Notes: generated from the letters alone by a model not told the origin. A DNA stretch of 64,000 nt from Streptomyces cynarae (GCF_025642135.1 NZ_CP106793.1:1-64000), one strand, 5' to 3'. Numbered from the stretch's first letter, positions 29,570-38,545 are shown. Translations and numbers: made by a program.

Positions 29570-30220
29570 GGCAGCCGCGAACGCCGAGGATTCCACCGGG
29601 AACTCGACGTCGAGACCGCCCTCGCCGCCGCCGAGACGGCGGCCCGCTTGCGCGACGCCACCGCCGCCGGCGAGAAGATCTCTGGCCCCGCCGCCAGACG
29701 AGCCATCGTCGGAGCAGCCTCCGCACCCCGCTTCGAAGGCGCCCTGACCACCCCGAAGGCCGCCACCAAGTTCCTCGCGCGCGACGGCCTCGTCCTCTTC
29801 GACAACCCGGACGCCTTCCTGATCTGTGCGTTCAAACGCGACACCGCCCTCTGCGAGCCGGAAGCGGAGGCCACGGCCCCCAACCAGTTCGACTGCCAGC
29901 TCGGCTGCGGCTACGCGGTCCGCACGACAGCCACGCACACAGGCCGGCCGCTGCGCCCGGAGACCGTCTACGACTGGATCGACGCCTTCAAACGTCGGCA
30001 CCCTCTGCTGCCGGTCGCGTGGACGCCGCACTGGTTCCGGCACTCGCACGCGACGGCGCTGCTGCTGGCCGGGGTGCCCGAGCATGTGGTGCAGCGGCGG
30101 CTCGGGCACCGCGACATCCACACCCTGATGACGACGTACGCCCACGTCACCGAGGACGCGGCGATGCGAGCGGCGGCCGACTGGAAAGCTGTGGCCGTCC
30201 GCTGGGGAGCAGTGGCATGA
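29570..30220 (+). pseudogene. Chimeric tyrosine recombinase: two recombinase C-termini fused in frame
   Basis: The first part (about 29580-29940) reads VETALAAAETAARLRDATAA, DGLVLFDNPDAFLICAFKRD and the cysteine-rich LCEPEAEATAPNQFDCQLGC, which matches the zinc-binding tail of large phage-integrase-type proteins. The second part (from about 29940) reads RPLRPETVYDWIDAFKRRHP, WFRHSHATALLLAG with the catalytic His-x-x-Arg, then LGHRDIHTLMTTYAHV with His and the nucleophile Tyr, matching the C-terminus of Tn554-type TnpA. The join is in frame and lacks the N-terminal DNA-binding and Arg I regions, so it is not expected to work. It overlaps tnpB by ATGA and probably reflects deletion between two recombinase genes. 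Confidence 0.6.
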
Positions 30221-32391
30221 GTGACTCTGCGGGCCATCGTCCCCGCCGCACCGCCCAGTCCGACCCGCGCCTCGGACACTGCCGCTTGTTCGACGCCGAG
30301 ATCAACGCTCAGTTGGCCGCTGCTCTCCCGCTGGACGTCCGGCAGGCGTACTTCACCCGGGCGACGATGCCAGACCGCTGGCTGGAGGCGGTGCTGGAGA
30401 ACCAGCCGTCCTATCGGGCACGCGAGAAGAGCGTGGCGATCGACCTGCGGGGCCTGCCTGCGAGCATGCTCACGGAGTTCGCCTGGTCCATCGAACGGCA
30501 GGTCCAGCTCGGCATGCGCATCCAGGCGCAGAACACCACGAAGCTGTCCCGCCAGATCGCTCTGGCGCTCACCGACCCCGCGTACGCACGGCTGTCGAGC
30601 CTGACCGATCTGCCGTACGAGGAATGGCTGCGCGCCATCCGCAAGGCCCGCATCCGGGTCGGCCAGCCGCTTGCGGCCAACCAGATGGCGATCGTCGGAC
30701 GCATCCTGGCGCGTGCCATGGACTTGCTGGTGCACGTCTACCACCGCGGTCCATGGTGGAAGTTGAACGTGTGGAACCCCCTGCTGGACACCCGCATCCC
30801 GCTGCGTGAACACGAACCTAAGCGTCATAACCTGATCTACTTCAGCCACCTGACCACGCCCTGGCTACGCGAGGCGGCCAAGTGGTGGCTGTCGCGCCAG
30901 CTGGAACGCGGCGTCTACACCTGGAGCACAGTCTTCACCCGGCAGGTGAACCTGTGCTGGTTCCAGCGTTATCTCGACGTGGTGAGCTGTGACGGCCCGC
31001 ACCTCGTCGACGACCCGAGGCGGCTCGGCCAGTGGGTTCAGGGCTTTCGGCAGTGGCTGAACCGGCAGCGGTGCACCGCTGGGGCGAACAAGGGGCGGCC
31101 GCTCGGGCAAATTCATCGCCGCGCCGCCATGACCGGGCTGGAGCAGCTGTACCGGTTCGTGTTCGAGGAGCGCGACGAGGCCGCCGAGGCCCTGGCCGAG
31201 GTCCGCTGGCGGCGCTTGGGGCCGCAGCATGCCGTGTTGTTCCGCTACGGCGACAAGCCCACCGGGCCGAAGGCGCCGCCGCCCGATGCACTCCTCAGCG
31301 ACGCAGCGATCAGCCGCATCGCCAAGCAGAGCGGTCTGCTCGCCCAGCCCAAGACCGAGGGCGGATTCGCCGACGAGCAACTGGTCCGCATCGTCGGCCT
31401 GCTCATCAAGACCGGCAGACGGATCAGCGAAATCACCCTGCTGGACTTCGACCCGATCCTCGCGGTCCCCTTCCCCGACCCGGACGGCCACGTCGCACGG
31501 CTGCACTACCAGCAGACGAAGATCATCACCGAGGACAGCAACATCCCCATCGATCAGGAGACTCTCGATCTGATCCGTCGGCAACAGGCATACGCCCGCA
31601 CCTTCATGACCGGGCAGAACCGGCCCGGTGTTGACCCCAAGTACCTGTTCCTGGCCGAGCGCAACAATCGCAACGGCGACCGCCCCTACCCGTCGACGAC
31701 GGCCCGCCCGCGGCTGACAGACTTCGCCGCCGCCATCGACCTGCGCGACGACCAGGACCGTCTTATCAAGATCTCCAAGACCCACACCTTCCGGCACACC
31801 AAGGCCACCAGCCTGCTCAACGCCGGAGTCCCGCTGCACATAACCATGCGCTACATAGGGCACAGGACGCCGGCGATGTTCCTGCACTACGCCCGCACCC
31901 TGTCCGCCACCGCCGAGCAGGAGTTCCTGCGCTATCAGAAGATCACCGCCGACGGCCGGGCCTACGACCGTGACCCCCGGGAGATGTTCGAAGCCCTCGC
32001 CCTGGACCAGCGCACCGACCGGATCCTGCCCAACGGCTACTGCACCCTGCCGCCCCGACAAGCCTGCGACAAGGGCAACGCCTGTCTGTCCTGCACCAAG
32101 TTCGTCACCGACGCCACCTTCGCCGATGTACTCAAACAGCAGCGCGACGAGACGACGAACCTGATCGACTGCCGACAGCGGGCCCACGCGCAACGGTTCG
32201 GTGAGCCCATGACCGACGACAACATCTGGCTCCGTGGACGCACCGAGGAAGTCGCCGCCCTCGACGGCATCCTGCTCGCCATCGAACGCATCCGCCGCTT
32301 GGACGGCACCATCACAGCGGTCCGCGGCGCCGGCGCCCCACAACGACGTCTCTTCCCCGACCCCGCCGAGAACACCACGGACAGTGCATGA
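30217..32391 (+). CDS. tnpB: Tn554-type tyrosine recombinase TnpB
   Basis: Complete 724-residue integrase/recombinase. ATG 30217 overlaps the stop of the upstream recombinase (ATGA). The N-terminal half is a long helical DNA-binding region. The catalytic domain carries Arg I in LIKTGRRISEI (about residue 405), HTFRHTKATSLLNAGV with His-x-x-Arg (about 525), and YIGHRTPAMFLHYAR with His and the probable nucleophile Tyr (about 550). A C-terminal cysteine cluster (CTLPPRQACDKGNACLSC) resembles a zinc ribbon. In Tn554, TnpA and TnpB are both needed for transposition and TnpC helps orientation. Here TnpB and TnpC are intact but TnpA is reduced to a fused C-terminus, so the element is probably immobile. 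Confidence 0.85.
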   Translation: MSDSAGHRPRRTAQSDPRLGHCRLFDAEINAQLAAALPLDVRQAYFTRATMPDRWLEAVLENQPSYRAREKSVAIDLRGLPASMLTEFAWSIERQVQLGMRIQAQNTTKLSRQIALALTDPAYARLSSLTDLPYEEWLRAIRKARIRVGQPLAANQMAIVGRILARAMDLLVHVYHRGPWWKLNVWNPLLDTRIPLREHEPKRHNLIYFSHLTTPWLREAAKWWLSRQLERGVYTWSTVFTRQVNLCWFQRYLDVVSCDGPHLVDDPRRLGQWVQGFRQWLNRQRCTAGANKGRPLGQIHRRAAMTGLEQLYRFVFEERDEAAEALAEVRWRRLGPQHAVLFRYGDKPTGPKAPPPDALLSDAAISRIAKQSGLLAQPKTEGGFADEQLVRIVGLLIKTGRRISEITLLDFDPILAVPFPDPDGHVARLHYQQTKIITEDSNIPIDQETLDLIRRQQAYARTFMTGQNRPGVDPKYLFLAERNNRNGDRPYPSTTARPRLTDFAAAIDLRDDQDRLIKISKTHTFRHTKATSLLNAGVPLHITMRYIGHRTPAMFLHYARTLSATAEQEFLRYQKITADGRAYDRDPREMFEALALDQRTDRILPNGYCTLPPRQACDKGNACLSCTKFVTDATFADVLKQQRDETTNLIDCRQRAHAQRFGEPMTDDNIWLRGRTEEVAALDGILLAIERIRRLDGTITAVRGAGAPQRRLFPDPAENTTDSA

Positions 32392-32795
32392 ACCCAAGCA
32401 CCGAGGCCCTGGCAACTGCCGCTCGCGAACGGCGGGAACGAGCCGAGAGCGCCGTCGAGAAGGCGCTGAGAGAAGCCCGCAAAGCCCGCACGCCGGTGAG
32501 CGTGACCTCGATCGCCAAGGCCGCCGGCGTGTCCACCGACTTCATCTACCGGCACCCCGTCCTGCGCCCGCAGGTCGAGGCCCTGCGCCGAGCACGCCGC
32601 GATAACGACCCCACCGGAGCCACCGGCCACCCCGACGCCGAGGCCGCTGCCAGCACACTGGTCCGCCGCCTCACCCAGCAACTGGCCACCGAGCGCCGCA
32701 AACACCGAGAAGAGGTGACACAGCTGCGAACCGCGCTGGAGACCGCCCACGGCGACCTACTCGCCCTGCGCCGCCAACTCGCAGACCGGCAGTGA
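32388..32795 (+). CDS. tnpC: DUF6262 / TnpC-type accessory protein
   Basis: 135-residue helical protein overlapping the end of tnpB by ATGA. The N-terminus is a charged helix (ARERRERAESAVEKALREAR), then a short helix-turn-helix-like part (SVTSIAKAAGVSTDFIYRHP), then a long coiled-coil segment (TQQLATERRKHREEVTQLRT and LETAHGDLLALRRQLAD). Size, position and pattern fit the third gene of Tn554-like elements, annotated as DUF6262/TnpC. It probably works with TnpB on transposon DNA. Confidence 0.75.
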   Translation: MNPSTEALATAARERRERAESAVEKALREARKARTPVSVTSIAKAAGVSTDFIYRHPVLRPQVEALRRARRDNDPTGATGHPDAEAAASTLVRRLTQQLATERRKHREEVTQLRTALETAHGDLLALRRQLADRQ

Positions 32796-32906
32796 GCCGG
32801 TGCAAAACGCCGTTTCCCGCTTCACTCGCACAAGGAGCAGCTGGTCTTCAGTGCCCCCAAGCCACCGGTACGGCTCCCACGAAGGGGCGCCTCTCCTGTG
32901 CCTGCT

Positions 32907-33473
32907 TCAGTCCTGCGGACGGGATTCTGGGACAAGAACGGCGCGGCAGGTGGACCAGGCTGCGTCATTCAGCAGCGGGCGGAAGCGGGTGAACAGAGCG
33001 AGGAGTTCAGCTCCCCACTTCTCGCGGAAGGACGGGTCGATGCGGGCGAGATCGAGTTCGTTGGCGGCAGTCAATGCGGCCAAGTCCTGGCGCAGTTGAG
33101 ACTCAGGAACATAGGCACGTCCGGTGAATCGGTCACGGAAAGTGGCGCCGGCATCCGCGAGCTTCGGATAGGTGGCCTTCCGGTCGCATGACGCGTAGAG
33201 ATACACGATCGCTTCGGCCTCCCCGCCGATCACCGCCGCGAGTTCAGTGCGGCGATCCAGGGCCAGCAGAGCAGTGGGGAAGCCGTCGGTGCCATAGGAC
33301 GCGTGGCACAGGCCCGCGAGCTGGAGGGTGGGGCGGGCACCCCATTCAGCGAGTTGTTCTTGGACGCGCTGGAGATGCGCGAGAAGAGTACCGCCGGGAT
33401 GAGCGACGTCCGCGGCACCGAGTTCGCTCAGGAGCGCGACGGCGCGGCCGGCGGCAGGAGGGGAAGCGGACAC
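32907..33473 (-). CDS. DUF6817 domain protein (HD-like fold)
   Basis: Protein of 188 residues. GTG 33473 is chosen because GGAAGGAT lies about ten bases upstream; the frame is open to 33584 but that part is Arg/Pro-rich. Conserved-looking His/Asp residues are in DVAHPGGTLLAHLQRVQEQL, LAGLCHASYGTDGF and AVIGGEAEAIVYLYASCDR, an arrangement resembling HD-type metal hydrolases. The C-terminal part (LAALTAANELDLARIDPSFR, FTRFRPLLNDAAWSTCRAVL) is helical. No biochemical role is known to me. It is divergent from the LysR gene. Confidence 0.65.
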   Translation of the reverse strand: MSASPPAAGRAVALLSELGAADVAHPGGTLLAHLQRVQEQLAEWGARPTLQLAGLCHASYGTDGFPTALLALDRRTELAAVIGGEAEAIVYLYASCDRKATYPKLADAGATFRDRFTGRAYVPESQLRQDLAALTAANELDLARIDPSFREKWGAELLALFTRFRPLLNDAAWSTCRAVLVPESRPQD

Positions 33474-33630
33474 GAGACGGGATCCTTCCGTTGCTCGGGT
33501 CGGCACCCGTCCGTGCCTTCGCCTGGGGTCCGGACCTCGCGAAGACGCCGGACGGGTTGCCGCCCAGGGCCCTGCGCTGATCATCGCGAGGAGTAGTAAC
33601 CCCAGTCAATCCTATGGATTTCTATCTATG

Positions 33631-33648
33631 CCCAAGCTGTAGCTTGGG
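33631..33648. promoter_or_regulatory. Perfect palindrome at the LysR gene start
   Basis: CCCAAGCT-GT-AGCTTGGG is a perfect 8-bp inverted repeat with a 2-base spacer ending four bases before the ATG of the LysR gene. It may be an operator for autoregulation, or in RNA a hairpin covering the translation start. Confidence 0.5.
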
Positions 33649-33652
33649 TCTT

Positions 33653-34597
33653 ATGACTTTGGACGACCTACGCGTTTTCGTGGCCGTGTGCCGGGCAGGC
33701 AGCCTCAGCGCCGTCGCCCGGGAGCTGGCCTGCACACAGTCCGCGGTCAGCCAGCATGTGAAACGGCTGGAACGGGAGACCGGCATGACTCTTCTGGAGC
33801 GCCAAGCGCGAGGTGTCGTGCCCACCCATGCAGGGCATGTCTTGTGCGACGCTGCCGCCGATGGCATCGCCGGTCTGGACCTGGCCCTACGGCGCCTCGG
33901 AGATCTGGTCAGCGGCGACAGCGGCTCTGTGCGCGTGACCACGGGCGGAACGACCGTACGACACTTCATGTCCGAGGCCATCGTCGCCTTCCGGCAGCAC
34001 TACCCGAAGGTGAACCTGGAGTTCCAGACGGAGACCTCCAGCCGCAGTTGCTTCGACGCCCTCGTTGCCGACAGCCTGGACCTCGCCTGGGTCACCATCG
34101 GCAGCCCGGTGCGGGGCATCGAGCAGCGCACAGTCGTCGAACTGCCCTGGGTGCTGGCCGTCCGCGCCGACGATCCGCTTGCCGGCCGCACTCGCATCGG
34201 CGTGGCCGATCTCGCCGGCATCAGCCTGATCCGGCTGCCGCAGAACTCCACCTCAGGCGCCCGCCTCGATGCCGCCTTCGCCGAACGGGGCATCCGAAGC
34301 AGTTCCGACACCAGCGTGGCCGACTGGGACACCGCCCTCCTGCTGGCCGAACTCGGCCTCGGCCACGCCGTCGTTCCCGCTCTGCCCGGCTGGCCGGTAC
34401 CCGGCAACGACGGCCCTCTCCGTCTTGTCCCCCTCCCCGACCTGCCACCGCTGCCGGTCGGTTGGGCTGTACGCCGCTGGGACGCCCTCACCCCGCTCGC
34501 CCGGATCTTCGCCGACAGCGTCGCCAGAAGCTGTACGGAGAAGGGTGTAGATGCGCACTGTCAGCGGCAACCCGGCTCGGCCGGCACTGATCAGTAG
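33653..34597 (+). CDS. LysR-family transcriptional regulator
   Basis: Cytoplasmic regulator of 314 residues. The N-terminal winged helix (TLDDLRVFVAVCRAGSLSAV, then ACTQSAVSQHVKRLERETGM, residues 1-60) is followed by the periplasmic-binding-like effector domain (SVRVTTGGTTVRHFMSEAIV, NLEFQTETSSRSCFDALVAD, WVLAVRADDPLAGRTRIGVA). ATG 33653 gives the typical LysR N-terminus; an in-frame ATG at 33614 adds thirteen atypical residues. A perfect palindrome lies directly upstream, and no good ribosome site is visible between it and the ATG. The dapD gene starts ten bases after the stop, which implies co-transcription. Confidence 0.85.
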   Translation: MTLDDLRVFVAVCRAGSLSAVARELACTQSAVSQHVKRLERETGMTLLERQARGVVPTHAGHVLCDAAADGIAGLDLALRRLGDLVSGDSGSVRVTTGGTTVRHFMSEAIVAFRQHYPKVNLEFQTETSSRSCFDALVADSLDLAWVTIGSPVRGIEQRTVVELPWVLAVRADDPLAGRTRIGVADLAGISLIRLPQNSTSGARLDAAFAERGIRSSSDTSVADWDTALLLAELGLGHAVVPALPGWPVPGNDGPLRLVPLPDLPPLPVGWAVRRWDALTPLARIFADSVARSCTEKGVDAHCQRQPGSAGTDQ

Positions 34598-34606
34598 GCT
34601 CAGCCC

Positions 34607-35437
34607 ATGAGCCTTGACAGCCCCATCTCCCCTGATATCGACGAACTGTGGGAGCACCGAGCGACACTTACTCCTGACGACCAGGACGCACGCGCCACCG
34701 TTGTCGACGCCGTAAACCTGCTGGACAACGGAACAGCACGGGTGGCATCTGTCGATCCGGACACCGACGAGGTAGTGGTCGACCAGCGGGCCAAGCGCGC
34801 CATCCTGTTGTCTTTCAGAGTGCTGGAGATGACCGAGAGCACCGTCGGTGGGTTCCACCATCACGACCGGATGCCGCTCAAAGAACGTTTCGACGGCGTA
34901 CGCGTCGTCCCTGGCGCGATCGCCCGATGGGGAAGCTACCTGGCCCCCGGCGTGATACTCATGCCATCCTTCGTCAACATCGGCGGCTACGTGGACACCG
35001 GATCGATGGTGGACACCTGGGCCACGGTCGGATCCGCCGCCCAGATCGGGCGCAACGTCCACCTGGCGGGCGGCGCAGGCATCGGCGGCGTCCTGGAACC
35101 GCCCAACGCCGCACCCGTGGTCATCGAGGACGACGCGTTCATCGGTTCAAGGTCGATGATCGTCGAAAGCGCACGGGTCCGCAGGGGAGCCAAACTCGGC
35201 GCCGGCGTGATCCTCACCAAGTCAACCCGTGTCTTTGACGCCGAGACCGGCGATGAACTGCCGCGCGGTGAGGCCCCGGCCTGGTCGGTGTGCGTCAGCT
35301 CAACCCGGATGAAGAAGTTCCCCGGCGGCGAATTCGGCATGCCCTGCCTGCTCGTCCTCAAGCGCCTGCCCGAAGGCAGCGGTCACGACAAGCTCGCGCT
35401 CAACGACATTCTCCGAGACCACGGCATCGCCAGCTGA
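34607..35437 (+). CDS. dapD: 2,3,4,5-tetrahydropyridine-2,6-dicarboxylate N-succinyltransferase
   Basis: DapD transfers succinyl from succinyl-CoA to tetrahydrodipicolinate in the diaminopimelate/lysine pathway. The N-terminal helical domain (residues 1-100) has RATVVDAVNLLDNGTARVAS and RAKRAILLSFRVLEM. A left-handed beta-helix of hexapeptide repeats follows: PGVILMPSFVNIGGYVDTGS, MVDTWATVGSAAQIG, NVHLAGGAGIGGVLEPP and VVIEDDAFIGSRSMIVESAR. The 276-residue length and these motifs match the E. coli-type enzyme rather than the longer actinobacterial type (about 320 residues), so it may be a second copy used in a special pathway. It is linked to a LysR gene and followed by a terminator hairpin. 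Confidence 0.88.
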   Translation: MSLDSPISPDIDELWEHRATLTPDDQDARATVVDAVNLLDNGTARVASVDPDTDEVVVDQRAKRAILLSFRVLEMTESTVGGFHHHDRMPLKERFDGVRVVPGAIARWGSYLAPGVILMPSFVNIGGYVDTGSMVDTWATVGSAAQIGRNVHLAGGAGIGGVLEPPNAAPVVIEDDAFIGSRSMIVESARVRRGAKLGAGVILTKSTRVFDAETGDELPRGEAPAWSVCVSSTRMKKFPGGEFGMPCLLVLKRLPEGSGHDKLALNDILRDHGIAS

Positions 35438-35502
35438 TTCCCCGAGGAACCAACACATTTACCTTCCTGGTAGGCAGACTGCTACTGGCTAGTGCCACTC
35501 GT

Positions 35503-35530
35503 GAACGTCAGCGGCATACCGCTGACGTTC
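35503..35530 (+). terminator. 12-bp perfect hairpin after dapD
   Basis: GAACGTCAGCGG (35503-35514) and CCGCTGACGTTC (35519-35530) pair perfectly around a CATA loop, 66 bases after the dapD stop codon. Confidence 0.75.
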
Positions 35531-35699
35531 AGAACACCTGCTTCTTGTCACTGCACCGCAACGACGCCGGATAAGAGATGGTCATATTCGGCGTCCCCGA
35601 GTCGGCCTGTGTAGCCGTAGGAGGCCGCGTTCAGCTTCTTCTCCTTGCTGGTGAGCGAGACGGGTGGCCGGATCCCCTTCGTGTAGCCGCCTGGGCGGC

Positions 35700-35917
35700 A
35701 GATCGTCGATCCAGGACAGTCCCACGTCTGGTCCAACACCGACTGGGGACCCAACAGCCAGTACCTGGTCGCGGGCGACTTCAACGGAGACGGCAAAGCA
35801 GACCTGGGCTTCTACTACGATTACGTCGCTCAAGCCCCGGCTCTGTTCACGCTGACGGCCGACGCCAGCGGCGACGGCGGCGTCGCCTCCCCCGTACTCC
35901 GCTCCACAGGCCTGTAA
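35700..35917 (+). pseudogene. C-terminal stub of an FG-GAP repeat protein
   Basis: A frame without a start reads VWSNTDWGPNSQYLVAGDFN then GDGKADLGFYYDY and ends SPVLRSTGL with TAA at 35915-35917. The DFNGDGKADLGF unit is the calcium-binding-type loop of FG-GAP/VCBS repeats. Only the last repeat and tail remain. It precedes an intact FG-GAP repeat gene, which suggests a decayed relative. Confidence 0.55.
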
Positions 35918-36029
35918 CGGCCGCGCCCGGTGTGGGCCCGGCCCGGCATGTCACCGCCCCCGCCCCACACTGGGCACCTTCGCTACGCCAGCATCACCCG
36001 CTGTTCCCAGAGGATTCAGGAGAAGCTTC

Positions 36030-37745
36030 GTGTCCAGCCAGCGACGCATGCGCGCCGCCCTCGTCAGTGCCATAGCGATCGCCGCCGGTCTCACCACCGG
36101 ACCCGCTGTCGCCGATACCAGCCCCTCAGTGACCGCCAGCCTCCCGCAGAGCATCGACATCGCCGACGCTCCAGGCGACATGACCGTGACGGTCACCAAT
36201 CCGCCCGCCACCGACGCCTTCATCCGGCTCTACTTCCCCGGCGGCACCACCGGCCTGACTATCACCGACTCGAACGGCACCGTGCTGCCTGCCACCCCGG
36301 TGACCGGGGACACCACCGCCACCTACGTGGACGTGGACCGGGCCGACAGCAACAACAACGGTGTCCCCGGCGCCCCACTTCAAGCCGGCGACATCACCCT
36401 GCACATCTCCGCCGCCTATCCCGCCAACGGCGCTGAGATACAAGCCGAGCTCATCGACGGGGCAACCGGCCACACCCTCTACGTGGCGACACGTCCCGTC
36501 CCGACGATCACGGTCAATGAACCCGGACTTCGCCACGCCACCGAACTGGACTCCAACCCCTACCCGCTCATGCAAGGCGCACCGGCCGACTACCCACTCG
36601 ACGTCAAGCTCCCCATGCTCGCGCCGCCCGCCGAGACCCGCACCACGCTGACCTTCTCAGCCGCCCAACTCGCCTCCGGCGGTTACACCGCCGCCCAGGT
36701 CGCCGCCAACCTCCACGCCACCTGCTCCGCCGACGGCAACCCCGCCACCGCGTGCACGTGGACGCAGAACGCCGACGGCTCGCTGACACTGTCCTACCCC
36801 GAGGCAGCCACCCTCTTCCCCACCAGCGGCACCGCCCACGTCCCGCTCGACCTCACCCTCAACCCGTACTACTGGCTGCACGCCGGCACCCTCGCCGGAA
36901 CACTGACGATGCGCAACGCGGGGGGAGCCGTGCTCGCCACCGCACCCCAGTCCTTCCAGATCAGCGGCGGCTGGCCGCCGGACAGCCTGGTGTGGGACCT
37001 GCTCGGCCGGGACAGCAGCGGCACCCTGTGGCGCTACCACGGCACCGGCCAGCCCTCCTCGCTCTTCGGCGGACGGGACAAGATCGGCACGGGCTGGGGC
37101 CAGTACAACGCCATCACCAGCCTCGCCGGGCAACGCGGCGACGGCACCGGCGACCTCGTGGCCCGCGACACCTCTGGGGTGCTCTGGCTCTACCCGGGCT
37201 CGGGCAACGAGGCTGCCCCGTTGAAGACGCGCGTGCGGCTCGGCTCCGGCTGGAACGTGTACACCATGCTCGTCGGCGCCGACGACGTCACCGGAGACGG
37301 TCACCCCGACCTGCTCGCCCGCGACTCCTCCGGCGTCCTGTGGCTCTACCAGGGGACCGGCCAGGCCGCTCCCGCGTTCAAGCCGCGCGTCCGCATCGGC
37401 TCCGGCTGGAACACCTACACCATGCTCGTCGGCGCCGGCGACCTCACCGGAGACGGCCACCCCGACCTGCTGGCGCGCGACACCTCCGGCGTCCTGTGGC
37501 TCTACACCGGCACCGGGAACACCAGCCCGCTGTACAACCCCCGTATCCGGCTCGGCTCCGGCTGGAACACCTACAGCGCGCTCGTCGGGGTCCGCGACGT
37601 CACCGACGACGGCCACCCCGACCTCCTCGCCCGCGACCACAACGGCGTGCTCTGGCTCTACACCGGAACCGGAGGATCCAACCCCCTCTTCGAGCCGCGC
37701 ACCCGCACCGGCTCCGGCTGGAACGAATACAACTCCCTCTCCTAG
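36030..37745 (+). CDS. Secreted FG-GAP/VCBS repeat protein
   Basis: Predicted exported protein of 571 residues. GTG 36030 follows CAGGAGAAGC. A Sec signal peptide is clear (MSSQRRMRAALVSAIAIAAG, cleavage after AVA near residue 28). Residues 30-310 form an immunoglobulin-like beta region (DMTVTVTNPPATDAFIRLYF; AETRTTLTFSAAQLASGGYT). Residues 315-571 contain five repeats of about 46-50 residues with the pattern DLLARD-x-SGVLWLY-x-GTG and R-x-GSGWN-x-Y, each with a DxTGDGxxD loop. Such repeats form a lectin-like propeller. The family is often attached to surface or extracellular matrix proteins; the ligand is unknown. A strong terminator follows. Confidence 0.75.
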   Translation: MSSQRRMRAALVSAIAIAAGLTTGPAVADTSPSVTASLPQSIDIADAPGDMTVTVTNPPATDAFIRLYFPGGTTGLTITDSNGTVLPATPVTGDTTATYVDVDRADSNNNGVPGAPLQAGDITLHISAAYPANGAEIQAELIDGATGHTLYVATRPVPTITVNEPGLRHATELDSNPYPLMQGAPADYPLDVKLPMLAPPAETRTTLTFSAAQLASGGYTAAQVAANLHATCSADGNPATACTWTQNADGSLTLSYPEAATLFPTSGTAHVPLDLTLNPYYWLHAGTLAGTLTMRNAGGAVLATAPQSFQISGGWPPDSLVWDLLGRDSSGTLWRYHGTGQPSSLFGGRDKIGTGWGQYNAITSLAGQRGDGTGDLVARDTSGVLWLYPGSGNEAAPLKTRVRLGSGWNVYTMLVGADDVTGDGHPDLLARDSSGVLWLYQGTGQAAPAFKPRVRIGSGWNTYTMLVGAGDLTGDGHPDLLARDTSGVLWLYTGTGNTSPLYNPRIRLGSGWNTYSALVGVRDVTDDGHPDLLARDHNGVLWLYTGTGGSNPLFEPRTRTGSGWNEYNSLS

Positions 37746-37753
37746 TCCCGCTC

Positions 37754-37800
37754 CGCGTCCCCGCCTTGCCCTGGCGCACAGGCCGAGGCGGGGACGCGGC
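37754..37800 (+). terminator. 14-bp perfect hairpin after the FG-GAP gene
   Basis: CCGCGTCCCCGCCT (37754-37767) pairs perfectly with AGGCGGGGACGCGG (37787-37800), beginning eight bases after the stop codon. From 37801 to 38063 I see no gene. Confidence 0.75.
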
Positions 37801-38063
37801 CAACCACCAACCGCACGGCGGGCGGAACAACCGCGATCGGCTACGTTCGACTCCCGGCCGCCTCGCTGATCATCACCCCAGGCGTTATTCGACGACCCTG
37901 CCACCCACCACCGGCAGGCGGGCGGGTACTGCCACACGTAGCCGTCCGCCCGAGGACGTGGCCCGCACCATCCGCCTGCAGGCGGCCGGGCCTTCATGTT
38001 TGATTGCCGCATCGACAGCGGCGCGGTCCTCAGCTCATCACATCGAACCAGGAGTGAAAATCC

Positions 38064-38354
38064 ATGCACGGCTCTCTGGCGGCCGACCTCGCGGCCCAAG
38101 CACAGGACTCTCCACCTGCGGGTGGTCTCGCCGCATTGGGTGCGTTCATCGTTCTCGCGGGCTGCTGCTTCCTCGTCATGGCCCGGCGGTGGAAGAAGAT
38201 GGAGGACGAGCCTCGCATCGGCCGCCTGTTCGCCGGACCGCGCCTCGCGGCAGCCCGCACTGCCTATCTTGTCGTGGGCTGGAGCGGCGTGGCGTTCGGG
38301 GCGTTCGTGTTGTTGGCCGCTGTTGCGGTGGCCGCTGCTGGCAAGACCGGCTGA
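38064..38354 (+). CDS. Small membrane protein with two transmembrane helices (96 aa)
   Basis: I do not recognise the family. ATG 38064 follows AGGAGTG at good spacing. Two hydrophobic segments are visible: LAALGAFIVLAGCCFLVMAR (about residues 22-41) and a C-terminal one, VAFGAFVLLAAVAVAAAG (about 76-93). Between them is a charged cytoplasmic-type loop (RRWKKMEDEPRIGRLFAGPR). It stands alone between a terminator and an IS630 remnant. Confidence 0.6.
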   Translation: MHGSLAADLAAQAQDSPPAGGLAALGAFIVLAGCCFLVMARRWKKMEDEPRIGRLFAGPRLAAARTAYLVVGWSGVAFGAFVLLAAVAVAAAGKTG

Positions 38355-38545
38355 CACGAACGAGGAACCGTAGGCCATCAGTGCCGATGCTGAGCAGCCT
38401 CATCCGCACCCGCCCCGATGAACCTCGCCACCCAGCGCACCGTTCAGACCGTCGACCGGCGTGCCGTGCGTGACGAGGACATCCTTATCTGATCTTTTCG
38501 TTAGTTCTGTGGGCGTGATGGGCTTGTTGGCGGGATCCTGGTGTC

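Noticed and set aside
30865..32415. A 516-codon minus-strand frame opposite tnpB
   Set aside because: The plus strand has all tyrosine-recombinase motifs; the minus frame is low-complexity Gly/Val/Leu and has no supporting start or context.
34607..35437. A tabtoxin-like biosynthetic cluster around dapD
   Set aside because: No ligase, acetyltransferase or other pathway genes lie near; only the LysR gene is linked.
36030..37745. CRISPR-like or satellite repeats
   Set aside because: The repetition here is protein-coding (FG-GAP units of about 140-150 bases with divergent codons). I saw no short direct repeats with unique spacers anywhere in the window.
36657..38378. A 573-codon minus-strand frame opposite the FG-GAP gene
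   Set aside because: Its apparent repeats are only the reverse reading of the FG-GAP repeats and it crosses a terminator hairpin and another gene.
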